A stretch of 64,000 bases of DNA from Maniola hyperantus (taxonomy: Eukaryota; Arthropoda; Insecta; Lepidoptera; Nymphalidae). The notes beneath the pieces were generated by a model. The model had not been told where the DNA came from. It saw nothing but the letters and a program-made list of their open reading frames with translations, and searched no databases. How positions within the stretch are numbered: position 1 is the stretch's first letter; every line of letters begins with the position of its first letter. The stretch is from the NCBI RefSeq assembly GCF_902806685.2, contig NC_048545.1, positions 645,001 through 709,000 of the forward strand, given 5' to 3'. Below, one piece after another: positions 31,214 to 43,399 of the stretch. The position numbers and the translations under genes were made by a program.

Positions 31214-31723
31214 TTAAGACACCATAGTTGGACGCCGTCGCTAAAAAAAGAAATACAAAATCTGCATCAATGTAAAATCCATTGTTACCACATTGGATAC
31301 AGATTAAAATTTGTAAATAATAAAACATAGTGTCTCAAAAATCTTTATTTAAATTACAGTTTAATTTGAAGTATATAAACATTTCTGAAGCATAATTTTT
31401 GCCTATATATGAAGTGCACTTGAATATGTATGGTGTTGTTTTTCATTTGTCCTTATTTAGGACAATTAAATTTGCCTCTTCATTTCTGATTAGAACCACT
31501 TAGATGTGGAACACCCTTCCAGCATCAGTTTCCCTTCCAATTATAATATGAGTACCTTCAAGTCAAGAGTGAATAGGCATCTTCTAGGCAAGCGCGCTCC
31601 ATCTTAGGCTGCATTCCGATTGCAGCCAAGCGCTAGGCTATAAATTTAAAAAAAAAGGACAGGCAAAGATCCATGACCATACAGTCAATTATGTAAAAAC
31701 CTTGAATATTGTATGGTGTCTTA
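31214..31723. mobile_element. Possible TIR element carrying a LINE remnant
   Basis: TTAAGACACCATA at the left and 'tatggtgtctta' at the right are inverted. The ends are short, so this is tentative. Confidence 0.4.
31490..31612 (+). pseudogene. C-terminal remnant of a non-LTR retrotransposon polyprotein
   Basis: Two neighbouring frames read WNTLPASVSLP and then, after a frame change, NMSTFKSRVNRHLLGKRAPS followed by a stop. This is the typical end of reverse-transcriptase polyproteins of lepidopteran LINEs. The frame break makes it non-functional. Confidence 0.6.
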
Positions 31724-31892
31724 GCATAATCGGACCAATATCGTGATACTTGTATTTATTGCAACTACGTGTTGCGTCTCTATATCGATTATATCTAAGG
31801 AGTAATGTCACTTATCGATCATCGTTAGTTTCATCCGACTGCCTTAGCGAGTATTAACATTTGTTTCGATAATTTTTAAATACATATCAAAA

Positions 31893-32021
31893 CTTGCGGG
31901 ACCAGCAAGATCCGAACGCCTTAGACCGGCTCACTTGCAGCCAGTGTAAGTGGCCTAGCGGTCAAGGGCGCTCCAGGTGCGATTTCCAGGAAGACGCAAG
32001 TTCGAATCCTGCCGGTTCCGC
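31893..32021. repeat. tRNA-like sequence with inverted partial copy
   Basis: The right part has an A-box-like TGGCCTAGCGG and a B box GTTCGAATCC, ending 'gccggttccgca'. The left part ('tgcgggaccagcaagatccg') is its diverged inverted copy. The 5' acceptor strand does not pair with the 3' end as a tRNA needs, so this is a retroposed or palindromic derivative, not a working tRNA gene. Confidence 0.55.
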
Positions 32022-32070
32022 AATTTTGTTCTGTATTTTAAAAAATAAATTGTATCGATTCTTTCTTTAA

Positions 32071-32166
32071 ATTCAAACTAAACTAAAACGAAAGGAAAGG
32101 ATCGTTGTGTTCTCTGAGAAAGAATGATGTATTGTTTAGTCCCTTCATTAGTTTAGTTTGAATTTG
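32071..32166. repeat. Inverted repeat hairpin
   Basis: ATTCAAACTAAACTAA and its exact complement TTAGTTTAGTTTGAAT enclose about 60 bp. Outer 'atcgattctt' and 'agaatcgatg' also pair weakly. Confidence 0.6.
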
Positions 32167-32169
32167 GTA

Positions 32170-32990
32170 TAGATATTAGAACAGAATCGATGCTACCTAT
32201 AATGTATTTCAAGTAAATTTTTTGTAGTATTTAGAGCTCTTAAAGTTCTATTTAAATATCGACCTGTATATTATGTTGATTTCTTAGCTTTCCCGATTAC
32301 ATCTAGTGATTAATTTTTAACTATTTATGTCTTTAGTAAAATTCTGTAAAGGTCTGTACATCACGTACTGTGCCCATCCTAGTAACCGATTTTAAGAACA
32401 CAATATCAAAGCGTCGCTGTGCATGCATAATCCGCTAACTATGTAATATTTTAGAATTTTTGTTTTTGATGCCATATTTTTCAGTTTTGTAAGGCGCGTG
32501 TACATAACAAAGAAAAGATGACATTTTTAGCTATATAACTTATTTAAAAGTAAACCAAATTTTTCAAAAAAAATAAGTTAAATAGTCTTCTGAAAGCTTG
32601 TGATTTTTCACATACCTACCGGAATTTGCATGCGAAGTGGCGCGGCAGTGCAGCTAGTGCAACTTTATCGCTTCATTAGCAAAATGGTACGGTCCTGTGT
32701 AGTGGGTATAGACCTTTAACTGTTGAACATTAGTACTTTCACAGCTTTGTGCTTAGACGACTGTTTTTAATTATAAGACGTCATCTTCTATAGGAATAAA
32801 ATAACGTAGACAGGAAAATATAGGTTCAATTAATGTGATTTCAGATTAACGTTTTTTTTGTATGCTACGTTCATTGCCAGGTCAGGCATTAAACCATTCA
32901 GTAGGAAAATCATAATGAATTTCTCTTCTCTCCATTGTTATTATTAATTTGTATAAATTCACACTTCCGAAAATCATTTGTTATTTGGAA
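32170..32990. other. Gene-free AT-rich stretch
   Basis: No coding frame, repeat or RNA-like structure could be supported. Confidence 0.4.
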
Positions 32991-33580
32991 TTAGGGTTAG
33001 TGCACATTATACTGTCGAGGTACGCTCACGGTCCTATCATATCACATTGTTGCTGTCTCATCAATCCTTTGAATTGTATAAAATTGGCGCGACAGCCCGC
33101 AGGTTTTGAGGCGTGCTAAAAGCTGAAACTTGGTTCTTAAGTTGTATCCTTTTTAATTTAGTTTTTTACTTCATCTTCGCGATTTTTGCTGACGACAAAA
33201 TGGCTAGATGAGCGCCATAATAAATCCAGCTGAAATACAACTTGCCCTTTGATTTCAAATAAAATTTTGAGTTGATATGGGTAGACATTAATATTACATT
33301 TTCACATGAAACTCACCTACTTAATATGATGGTAAAATTGGTTTTTCTTTGTTAGTTTCAGCTTTCATAAAGGAACGCCTTAAAATATCCTGCAGGCTAT
33401 CAGGCCAAAACATTAATTTATAATAATTATTATAAAAAACGATGTTTAAAATTCTGTAACTAGTCCTATTACGAACAAATAAAATTTTTTATAAATAGAA
33501 ACAGTGTTTGACTGGACCAAAGCAAAATATAGACTAAAACTAATCAAACTAATCACAAGTTAGTGTGCATCAACCCTAAC
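32991..33580. mobile_element. Possible TIR element
   Basis: TTAGGGTTAGTGCACATTA at the left matches the complement of 'agtgtgcatcaaccctaac' at the right with a few mismatches. There is no coding content. Confidence 0.45.
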
Positions 33581-33965
33581 GTTAACACAGTACAATTTGG
33601 AAAAATGCTCCTTTCTCTGAACAAGGAATACAACTTGCCAAATTGTCGTTAAGATAATTTAAACTAAATTGAAAGAACTAAAAAATGTTGCTGTCCTTTT
33701 CATAACATTTTTTGCGTAAAAGGACAAAATTCTTTAAGTTCTGTCAAAAACGTTTTGTACAATAAAGTTAGTAGTAGGTAGGTATAGATAAATTTAATAG
33801 GCATATAGTACGGTAGGTACCTACACGAAAGGCAAAAATTAATTAAAACTGCAAATAATAGTAAAATCAAAGTAAAATGTAAAGAAAATTGACGGACGTG
33901 TTTATTTAAAGATTTCTATTACTGAGAAACGTGGTTAATTTTGCTGTACAAAATCTCTAAACTAA
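33581..33965. other. Gene-free AT-rich stretch
   Basis: No coding frame, repeat or regulatory structure was recognised between the two TIR elements. Confidence 0.35.
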
Positions 33966-34971
33966 ATAGGCTACTTGACACTTTTTTTAAGTTGGTCTTA
34001 AATGGTTAATATTTGTCCTATTATATCAAAAAAATTAACACTATATTTTTTTGCGCCCTAATAACCGTAAAACTTTAATTTAAAAATATATTTTTCTTAG
34101 ACAGGTGAAAACACTGGTCGGCCATGTTTGGCCGATAGATTATCTGTGCTCTGACGTCATGCATTTGTAAACAACAGCATAACCTCCCAAAGTTTAATAA
34201 ACATGACTTCTATACTAGTTTACATGAAAAATATAGTAATTATCGTTATTGTATCATCCGAGAAAGTAAAAAACGCATCGATAAAGACCACAGGAAAGTT
34301 GTGGATTAGAGTGCCCAGTGAAATAAATATACGTAACACGCAAAGACTTGCTTAAAGGGATCCTATATGACTAACGACTGCAACCCAAATTTATTTTTGC
34401 AAAGATCACTTTGTTGTAAGTCTTACTTAATAACTTATTCAATTTATAAAGAGAAAACGATATTTTTTTACGTTTACTATGAGTTTTTAGAAATATATAA
34501 AAACTAGCTTATGCACGTGACATTGCCCGCGTGGACTTCATAAATTTCAAACCTCCATTTAACCCACTCAGGGGTGGAATTTCAAAAAATCCTTTCCTAG
34601 TGGATACCTTCTCTTTACCTACAAAGAACACACCCACCAAATTTCATGTATCTAGGACCAGCTGTTTAGGCTGTGCGTTGATATATAAGTTAGTCAGGAC
34701 TCTAAATTTTATATATATGGATACTACGTTAGTCCCCGCGTGACATAGGGATGACATTTCTTTGTTTACATATTTAATGACAGGTCACATCATGGCTGAC
34801 AGCGTTTTCTGCGTTTCAAATAAAAATAAAAACTGTATTTTTTTAAATTGGATTTATATATCCATCCTGCGTTTTTAATAATTGTTATTGATATATTTCG
34901 TTTTCTTAAGCAAAATACTATAATAAATAATCATTTATTGGACGAAATTAGATATGAGTCAAGTAGCCTAT
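33966..34971. mobile_element. Non-autonomous TIR element of about 1 kb
   Basis: ATAGGCTACTTGAC and its exact complement GTCAAGTAGCCTAT stand 1 kb apart. The interior has no transposase and contains a younger G1 repeat at about 34505-34740. Confidence 0.5.
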
Positions 34972-35244
34972 TGACAGGCCTAAATCTATTGCTACAAGGA
35001 GCATTATGAAAGGGATAGCAATATATTAAGAGTTCGATCTGTCAATTAGTTTAGAGATTGTGTTCAACTTGTTTATTATACAAAAATAAATATGGTATTT
35101 ATTTGATGATACTTTAGGATGGACTAATAGGAAAGGGTAATATTTTAAATGCACTTTAAATAGGATAAAATGACGCAACTTTTTGACGTCCGTTAAACCT
35201 CTAAAATATTCGTTTTTGATCACGATACAGAAGTAGTTAACTAT

Positions 35245-35391
35245 AAGGCCCGCATCTCATTAACATCGAAATGACGTCATTTTGACAACAGCCGAAATAA
35301 AAATAGGTACCTATACCATCAGCTCGAAACTTCAGTCTATTGCCGACGTCACTAAAATGGCGACCACGCGCGTTAGCAATTTGCGGGACTT
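35245..35391. mobile_element. MITE, family 'AAGTCCCGCAAATTGCTA'
   Basis: The right end 'gttagcaatttgcgggactt' and the body 'gaaatgacgtcattttgac' and 'gctcgaaacttcagtct' match 43400-43562 and 63611-63773. Confidence 0.7.
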
Positions 35392-35476
35392 ATATTAATT
35401 TTTTATTAATAGGGTAACAATTATTTAGGGGCTTTTATATACTACAGCAGAATGTTCCCGTGTCTTAAAAATATTT
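35392..35476. other. Short spacer between repeats
   Basis: AT-rich, with no feature seen. Confidence 0.3.
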
Positions 35477-35528
35477 TTAGGGTTCCGTACCTCAAAAGGA
35501 AAAACGGAACCCTTATAGGATCACTTTG

Positions 35529-35561
<33 letters not shown>

Positions 35562-35917
35562 AAGAAGCCTACAGGGTACTTCCCGTTGACCTAGAATCAT
35601 GAAATTTGGCAAGTAGGTAGATCTTATAGCTGATATTTGGGGAAAAATCTGAAAACCGTGAATTTAGGGTTAGATCACACAAAAAAAAAAATTAAATGGT
35701 GGTCATGAACTAATAATTAGTACTTTTAACTTTCGAAGTGAACTATATCAAGTGGGGTATCATATGAAAGGTCTTCACCTGTACATTCTGAAACAAATTT
35801 TTATTTATTTTTATGCATCATAGTTTTTGAATTATCGTGCAAAATGTCGAAAAAATACGCCTGTAGTACGGAACCCTCATTGCGCGAGCCTGACTCGCAC
35901 TTGGCAGGTTTTTTTTA
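35477..35917 (+). repeat. Interspersed repeat R, best copy, with TCTG microsatellite
   Basis: Starts TTAGGGTTCCGTACCTCAAA and runs through a (GTCT)n tract at about 35531-35561, 'gaagcctacagggtacttcc', 'caagtggggtatcatatgaa', and ends 'gactcgcacttggcaggttt'. It serves as the reference for the broken copies at 7590, 11589 and 18679. Confidence 0.75.
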
Positions 35918-36470
35918 ATCAATGAATTTTAGTCTCCGGTTTACGAAAACATTCTAATGCGCATTTAGATTGCAGTATCAAATTCTAACAAATTAATGCT
36001 CGACCCTTATAATTATACTTAACAACGGAATTTGTTCACCGCAATTTAGTTCTTATGAACAGTGTAGCTAGCTCAGCTTAAAATTAAATTTTAAAAAAAC
36101 ATTTCAGTAAATGTTAACATGTTTTTTTTCCTAATCTGTATAAAAATCTGGAAAGAGCCAGCAGGAAATAAAGTTGTTTTAATTCTTTTGTTGTTTCTTT
36201 TAAATTAGGTACCTAAAAAATCTAAAATAATGCAACTATGATTTAACTAGGTTTAAGATTTAAAACAAAAAGGGTGTATGCATAGCTGTTACTAAATTGT
36301 TAATCTATGGTTTTGAATTTGAACGTAACAAAGCCATGAATGCAGAGTCACAAAGCCAGTTAAAAAAGTTAAGTGACTAAGTACTTAGTCTGTGGATACA
36401 AAAATATAACCTCAAAAACTCATGTTGCTAAAATAAGCAAATTTAATATTGAAATTTAAAATTAAATACA
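35918..36470. other. Upstream region of ppan
   Basis: AT-rich intergenic DNA ending at the ppan ATG. No TATA box or other site was confidently placed. It presumably contains the ppan promoter and 5' UTR. Confidence 0.4.
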
Positions 36471-39400
36471 ATGGGAAAGCGTAAAGGAAAATGTGCCAAG
36501 AAAAACGCAGCCACTAAAGGCGCCCTCGAGCCCGAACATTTAGTAAAAGCGCCGCATTCCTTTGTAATTCATCGCGGAAAATGTTCAAAAGATCTTATGG
36601 ATTTAACTAAAGACTTCAGGAAGATTATGGAGCCTTTCACAGCGTCCCAGCTAAAAGTACGTATAGTAAAAGGTAACTTATGGTACCTACATCAGTCTTA
36701 TGCTCTGTTTACTACAAACTAAACCTAAACTTTTCTCATTCTGAGTGGAAACCTGTGCTCGGTCGTGAGCAGCAATGGGTTGATCATGATGAATTTATAG
36801 ATCGAATGCTGGATCTAGTCATTTCAGATTCATCCTGAAAAATCAAAGAGTTCCCACTGGATTTTTAAATAACCTAATTCCACGCGGACGAAGTCGTGGA
36901 CATCAGTTAGTTTCATATAAGTTTGTGCTTCAGGAGCGTAAGAAGAACACCATAAAGGATTTCCTGTCAATATCGGGCTACCTGCACGTGTCACACATGA
37001 TGCTGTTCACTGAGACAGAACTGGGCTCCTACATGAGGCTGGCACGGATGCCCCGCGGACCCACGCTTACCTTCCGGATACACAATGTAAGAAGAACCTG
37101 TACTTATAATTGAAATGAAAACCTCTGTAGACATGTTGGGCTATTTGTCATAAGACAGTCAGAAACAAGTTAGTCATTTCACATGGTGGTAAGTGATGAT
37201 GCAGGGTAAGATAGAAGCCGGCTAACTTAGAAGGGGTATGTAAGTTTCATTAAACCCGTACCCTAATGGGTTTCTATGCGGCGTCGTAAAGGAGCGGGTA
37301 GGAGAGAATGGGTAGGTAATCTATTTAGAAAGTATAAATTCCCAAATTGGCCCTTCCGCGAATCGAACCTCGGCCCTCTCACTTAGACGACAGCGCCCAC
37401 CACAGCGCCAGCATTAACTGTAGCTATAAGTACGACGTGTTGCACGTAATATAACATATTTACAGTAGCCGGCAAGAAATATTGTACATCAACCTTTAGA
37501 AAGAGGTTTCGGCTTTGTAGAGCTCTACGAAACCGCTAACTCTTTCTAACGGTCGATGTACAATGTTCGCTGCGGGGTACTGTACATAACTCCACCTGTC
37601 CTCCAGTACAGTCTATCCAGAGACGTGGTGTCGTCGCTACGCAAGCAGTACGTGATCTCGCGCGCCTTCCGCAGCGCGCCGCTGATCGTGCTCAACAGCT
37701 TCTCCGGGGAGGGCATGCACATGAAGCTGATGGCCACCATGTTCCAGAATATGTACCCCACCATCAACATCACTACAGTAAGTTTTACTGTGGATTTTGG
37801 TTTTAAAAATCCTGTGGGAACTCTTTGATTTTCCGGGATAAAAAGTAGGCTATGTCACTTACCAGGTCTTAAACTATACCCATGCAAAATATCACGTGGA
37901 TCCGTTGCTCCGGTGCGACGTGATTAAAGGACAAACCAACAAACATACACACTTTCACATTTATAATAAGGGTACTGATGTAGTGAAATACCCAATTGTG
38001 GTTACTTTACAAAAATGTCTATACTACACATTGACATTACTATAATCAGGTGAAGCTGAAGAACATCCGACGCTGTGTGCTCATGAACTACAATCCGTCC
38101 AGCAAGCTGATAGACTTGCGGCACTACGTCATTAGAGCCATCCCCGTGGGACTCAACAAGGGAACTAAGAAGGTAATATATGGGGTTTTAGGACAGAACG
38201 GACATAGGACTCACCATTTATAAAAACTTTCATTTTTTATCCATTACTAGCAGTTGCGCGCGACTTTTTCCGCGTAAAAGTTCTGGTTTCTCATGAGATC
38301 TAAAATTTTCCCGCTGCAAAAAGCCTCACTTATCTACTCACTCAGTCTTACGGAACCCAGAATACCTAAATGCCAATTTTCATATCTCTTCAAAAACATA
38401 GGATTTTCATATAACTTTTCAACCCCCATTTCACCCCCTTAGGGAGAGAATTTAGTTAGATCCTTTCTTATCTGATACCTACCCCCTAGAAAGAACCTAC
38501 GTTTCTAAAAATAACAATAGTTATCTAGTACTTTTCTATAAAAACTTTTCCCCCCTATTTTACCACTTTTAAGGGGGAATTTCCCAAATTGAATTATACA
38601 GATTTTCATTATTTCGAAGCTAATAACCTAAATGTCAATTTTCATGTCTCTAACTTCAAAAATATACTTTCATACAACCTTACAATTTTTCAAAACCGTT
38701 TCTTAGCTGACACCTAGGTGTTAGAAAGAACCTACCTTCCAAATTTCAAGTTAACTACAAAGCACTAAACTAACTCAGGAACTATAAAGCATACATGCTT
38801 TATAGTTCCTGAGATTTTGTGATTAGTCAGTCAGTGAGTGAGTGAGTGGTATTTCGCTTTTATTTATATTTAGATTGGCAAACGCTTGACCACCAAAGGA
38901 GGAGAGGGGATGATGTGGCCTAAGATAGGATGTGGTTACCTAGAAGATGCCTAATCACCCTTGTTTTAAAGATACATACATAACAATATGTATCTTTAAA
39001 ACAAGATAAAGATACCCGGCTGAGTTTGTTGTGGGCTGATCTCAGACTTGGGCGCGTTTGAAACCAAAGGGGTATGGGATTAATAAAAACTGCCATACCC
39101 CTTCCAGGTTAGCCCGCTTCCATCTTAGACTGCATCATCACTTACCACCAGGTGAGATAGCAGTCATAAGAGCTAATAAAACTTACATGTACAAAATATC
39201 AGTGTAATTATAAAAATGTATTAGTTTAGTTACCTTTTTATTCTTAAGACAATAATAATATATCTAAAAACATGCTCGAGTGTGAGTACAAAGTGTGCAA
39301 TAATGTTTCAGATGGTACAAGGCAAAATTCCAAACCTCAATCGATGTAAGGACATGTCGGAATTCTTTGACAAGTAAGTGGTACTTTTATATAGACAATA

Positions 39401-42400
39401 CGCCTTTCTTCACGCGGCAGAAAATAGCCAGCAAAGTATTTTTTGCTGGAAAAAATTTTTAATGTTAAAAAATCGAAAAATATTTGTTGTTTAGGCATTG
39501 TGATGTCATTATTTGCTTTCCGTACAGCGTGACGTTAGTAATAATTAATTATGTTAAAAATAAACAAAAATCTAGCCCGCTGCTAGTGGGATCCATTTTA
39601 TCATATTTTTAATTAATGCCTTTTTTTTGTTTCTGTTACTTTATATTTCTGTTGTTTCTGTTATTTTATATTTCAGTTGTTTGTTTTATTTTATTTTTTG
39701 TCGTTTCTGTTATTTTATCGTTTGTTGTTTCTGTTACTTTATATTTCTGTTGTTTATTTTATTTTATTTTTTGTTGTTTCCGTATTTTACTTTCTCTTGT
39801 TTCTGTTACTTTAATTTTTTTGTTGTTTCTGTTATTTTCTTGTATGTTGTACTTTTAAAAATATGATAAAAATGAGTAAAATAAATAAATGGAGAGAAAA
39901 AACAAAAATCATGTTTTTTGAATTACTCTCTTTAACAATGAATTGTAGCCCTATAAACTACCACTATACAAAAAAATCACATAATTTTATCACTGTAGTC
40001 CTTGACCCTATTGTGTTGTTCAGAGCGGCCCTTATGTCGGAGAGTGAGTTCGAGGACGACGGCAACCAAGTGGAGCTCCCGCAAGCGCTCGCGTCGCGCG
40101 GAGCCTCCGCCAAGTCCAAGTCCGCGCTCAGGCTGGTGGAGTTGGGACCCAGGATGGTGTTGCAACTCATTAAGGTTATATTTTATAATTTTTGTGATAA
40201 AGTAAAATATTCTTTATTGTCTAAAGTCTCTCCAACCACCAACCCAATTCGCCAACTTTATATATTCTATGCCACTGACGTTTGGGTAATATAAAAGACG
40301 GCCACTACAAATCAGCGTTGGAGCGTCTGGTACCTCAGATATTTGCTATAGAGGTTTGTGTCTGAGGGCCCGACGTCTCAACACAAGCTGAGTGGCCTAC
40401 CTGTTTGGGTGTTGCACTGCTGTACAGGACGATATTGCCTACACCATGTACCACCGATATGATACCTCCAATAAACATTATTCTATTCTATTCTGTTCTA
40501 TTGTACACCAAAACTAAAACAATAGAAATATAACAAAGATATTTGCAAGTACAATAGGTGGACTTATCGCTAAAATAGCGATCCCTTCCAGATAGATTTC
40601 CAGATAGTAGTGTTTTTTACACTTTGAGGAAATTTCTAAATAATTTTAAACACATCAAAAATTGCGGAAATCACTATATTCATTTATTGTAGGTGGAAGA
40701 CGGTCTGATGGACGGCGAAGTTCTGTTCCACGAGCTGGTCGAGAAGACGGACCAAGAAAAGGCTCTCATCAAGAAGAAACGAGAGGAAAAGAGGTTTGTA
40801 ATCCATACTAATATTATAAATGCGAAAGTGTGTCTGTCTGTCTGCTAGGTTTTCACGGCCCATCTGTTCAACCGATTTTGACGAAATTTGGTACAGAGAT
40901 AGCTTGCATCCCGGGGAAAGACATAGGCTACTTTTTATCCCGGAAAATCAAAGAGTTTTCACGGAATTTTAAAAACCTCAAAATCAAATTTTATTATTAT
41001 TTATTACAAGCTGATGCCCGCGACTTCGCGTAGATTTAGGTTTTTAAATCCTGTAGAGATTTACGGGGATATTAAGTAGCCTATGTCACTCTACAGGTCT
41101 TTTAGTATACCAATGCAAAAATCACGTCAATCCCTTGCTATGTTGCGACGTTGAAGGACAAACCAACAAACCAATAAATCAACAAACAAACACACTTTCA
41201 CATCTAAATATATAAAATGAAAAGGTGACTGACTGACTGATCTATCAACGCACAGCTCAAACTACTGGATGGATCGGGCTGAAATTTGGCATGCAGATAG
41301 CTATTATAACGTAGACATCCGCTAAGAATTTTTGAAAATTGAACCCCTAAAGGGATGAAATAGGAGTTTGAAATTTGTGTACTACGCGGACGAAGTCGCG
41401 GGGATAAGCTAGTTTATAATATGGATACTGATGTTTAGAAATTTCCTTGAAGTGTAAGTAAAAACACTATCATAAACATTATTTTATAGAGAGACCCTTA
41501 AACTATAAGGCGTCTTATTAATTTGCAGACGCTTGAAAGAGAAACGCAAAGCGCAGCAAGACGATAACGTGAAACGCAAAGAGAAGGAAAAAGAAGAGTT
41601 GAAGCAGAAGGCGCTCGAGGGAATCAAGAAGAAGAAAGACATGACAGAGAACCAGAGGTGAGACTAAACTCATTAAATATCTCTCACATACGAGAGAAAT
41701 TTAAAGGAAATAGATATACAGTAGCTTCTCAATATATTTACAATAATATATTTTTTGTTAGACATCATATTCTCTGTTACAAAAAAAAAACGGTGATTTC
41801 CACGACAGACAAACAAGTCTACTTGAATAAAATATATTCTATTCTACATAAGTCTGTCTCGTTTTAACTCAAACTTCAGTCTGAGTTAGCCAGCTTCCGT
41901 CTTAGACTGCATCATCACTTACCGCCAGGTGGGATCGCAGTCAAGGGCTAACTCGTATCAAAATAAAATAAAAATGTTTTATATTCATATCAGGTTGATG
42001 GAGCTGGCGGCCGCCGAGACTCAGAACGCGTCGGACATGGAACAAGACGACAACGACGCGGACTACTACCGGGAGGAGGTCGGCGCGGAGCCCGAACACG
42101 GTAAATAGATCCATGAATCGCCTTCTGCGCAAGTTCAACGTCAGCGGTCTTTCTACGTGAAACAAAACTGAACATCCATAACAATGGCGAAAGTGTGTAC
42201 AACCCGCCGGAAATATCAGAGCACCTCGCTGGAATGAGCTTCCCCGCAACTCGCCATTTTCGCCTATCCAGTACCCAAAGAGTATGTAATCACTATGTTC
42301 TACGAGTACCAGTACCGTTGCCAACGCAAGCACGTTGCATGACGTCATTCAGCCAGGTTCTCAGATGTTTCCGACGGGTTGTATGTCTGCTACGTTTTCA

Positions 42401-43089
42401 CGATCCGTCCATTTAGCCTAGTTTAACATTTGGCATAGTTAGCTTATATCGCAAGGACGGACATAGACGACTTTTATCCCGGAAAATCTGTTACCACGGG
42501 TTTCTTGAAAAACTTATAAAACATATATCCACGCGGATAAAGTCGCGGGCATCATCAAACTCAAAAAACTCAAACTCAAATTATTTATTCAGTCACCTAG
42601 TTGTTTATATTGTGTACTAAAGAGTAATTAAGTTTTTACTATAAAAATCCCCACTTTTCAGATCTCTTCACTCAGAATCCACCAAGAAAGAGAAAATCCG
42701 ACGAAGAGGGGGGAGAAGCAAGGGGCTTTAAAAAGATGAGATTAGACAAAAAGCTCAAAAAGAAATACCAGAACAAAGACGCGAGCAGACCACAAAATGA
42801 CAAAAGACCGAAAAGGAACTTCCAGAACCAAAAAGATGGCGGAAAAAACTTCCAAAATCGAGATGACAGGAAACGAAATTACCAAAATAAAGGTGACAGA
42901 CGAAACAGTTTTCAGAATAAAGATGACAAAAGAAAGAATTTCAGAGGTCAAGATGACAAAAAGTTTAATAGAAATAATCAATCGGGAAAAACAAGGAAAG
43001 TGTTTGGGGGTAAATTTAACAAAATGGGGAAAATGGGCAAAAGCAGGCAGGGGAAAACGGGGAAAGGAAAGGGGAAATCTAAAAAATGA
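36471..43089 (+). CDS. ppan: Peter pan (PPAN/Ssf1), Brix-domain ribosome biogenesis factor
   Basis: Ten exons keep frame: 36471-36656, 36934-37086, 37607-37777, 38050-38172, 39312-39373, 40024-40174, 40693-40793, 41529-41657, 41994-42100 and 42662-43089, giving 536 aa. A basic N-terminus (MGKRKGKCAKK) is followed by the Brix domain over roughly residues 28-300, with PHSFVIHRG, LMDLTKDFRKIMEP and RCVLMNYN. Ssf1/PPAN proteins act in the nucleolus in assembly of the 60S subunit and processing of its rRNA. Exons 7-8 encode a Lys/Glu coiled-coil-like stretch. The last exon is an extremely basic tail with about five tandem repeats of the type FQNKDDKR, then a Gly/Lys end. The gene converges on Mcm3, with stops 631 bp apart. 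Introns are full of repeats. Confidence 0.97.
37185..37410 (-). repeat. SINE S3
   Basis: 'gtttcattaaacccgtaccc' through the B-box complement 'cgaatcgaacctcggccc' and 'cttagacgacagcgcc', in ppan intron 2. Confidence 0.65.
37463..37582. mobile_element. Palindromic MITE ('GTACGCGG' family), short
   Basis: CAGTAGCCGGCAAGAAATAT and 'gtacaatgttcgctgcgggg' are inverted, and the centre 'ctttgtagagctctacgaaa' is palindromic. It ends only about 25 bp before the exon 3 acceptor of ppan. Confidence 0.65.
37793..37977 (+). repeat. Interspersed repeat G2
   Basis: 'aatcctgtgggaactctttg', 'gggataaaaagtaggctatg' and 'cacactttcacatttataat', in ppan intron 3. Confidence 0.65.
38240..38880 (+). repeat. Diverged G1-like repeats in ppan intron 4
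   Basis: Phrases 'ttcaacccccatttcacccc', 'gatacctaccccctag' and 'gatacc/gacacctaggtgttag' recur, as in G1 bodies. A perfect hairpin lies at 38774-38813: CTCAGGAACTATAAAGCAT against its complement, with a 2-base loop. Confidence 0.55.
38960..39005. repeat. Perfect hairpin
   Basis: CTTGTTTTAAAGATACATA pairs with 'tatgtatctttaaaacaag' across an 8-base loop. Confidence 0.65.
39040..39185 (-). repeat. SINE S3 fragment
   Basis: 'gaaaccaaaggggtatggga' and 'agactgcatcatcacttacc'. The latter supplies the empty-site sequence for the MITE at 28197-28350. Confidence 0.6.
39616..39858. repeat. T-rich minisatellite in ppan intron 5
   Basis: Irregular tandem units built on 'tttctgttactttatatttc' and 'tgttgtttctgttattttat'. 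Open frames through it encode only Phe/Leu/Val/Cys runs and are artefacts of the repeat. Confidence 0.7.
40303..40500 (+). repeat. Retroposon 3' end with TTCTA tail
   Basis: 'cggccactacaaatcagcgt' to 'acattattctattctattct'. The tail resembles 18519-18662. It lies in ppan intron 6. Confidence 0.5.
40804..41413. repeat. Three adjoining G repeats in ppan intron 7
   Basis: 40804-40980 is G2 in reverse ('ctaatattataaatgcgaaa'). About 41008-41200 is G2 forward ('agctgatgcccgcgacttcg'). 41203-41413 is G1 in reverse ('aggtgactgactgactgatc' to 'gcggacgaagtcgcggggat'). Confidence 0.65.
41808..41970. repeat. TTCTA-tailed fragment and SINE S3 fragment
   Basis: 'gaataaaatatattctattc' is followed by 'cttagactgcatcatcactt' and 'ggatcgcagtcaagggctaa', ending about 25 bp before ppan exon 9. 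Confidence 0.55.
42410..42560 (-). repeat. Interspersed repeat G2, diverged
   Basis: 'cttttatcccggaaaatctg' and 'acgcggataaagtcgcgggc', in the last intron of ppan. Confidence 0.55.
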
Positions 43090-43399
43090 TGTTAATTAGA
43101 AATTCAGTTTGTAATAAAAAATTCACTTTATGTAATAAAAATTTAAAATGGCTTTTGTTTTTTTAGTAGATAGAATAATATTTGTAGGTAAATAGAAGTA
43201 AAAAAAGTTGTATCAAAAATCACTTTAATTATTCAAGATTCTTACAATCTATGGCTTTGTAAAAATGAGGTTTTATCACAAATAATCTCCAGCTTCATTT
43301 CCATCGAAACAAAAATAAGATTTTTAACATTATTTGACAGTAATTAATTATAATTTGTACCTACACAAAGTTCACTATAACTTGTCCCTTGCCGTCTTG

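Noticed and set aside
39616..39866. Two overlapping hydrophobic frames that look like a membrane protein
   Set aside because: They translate a T-rich tandem repeat inside ppan intron 5, with no splice or family support.
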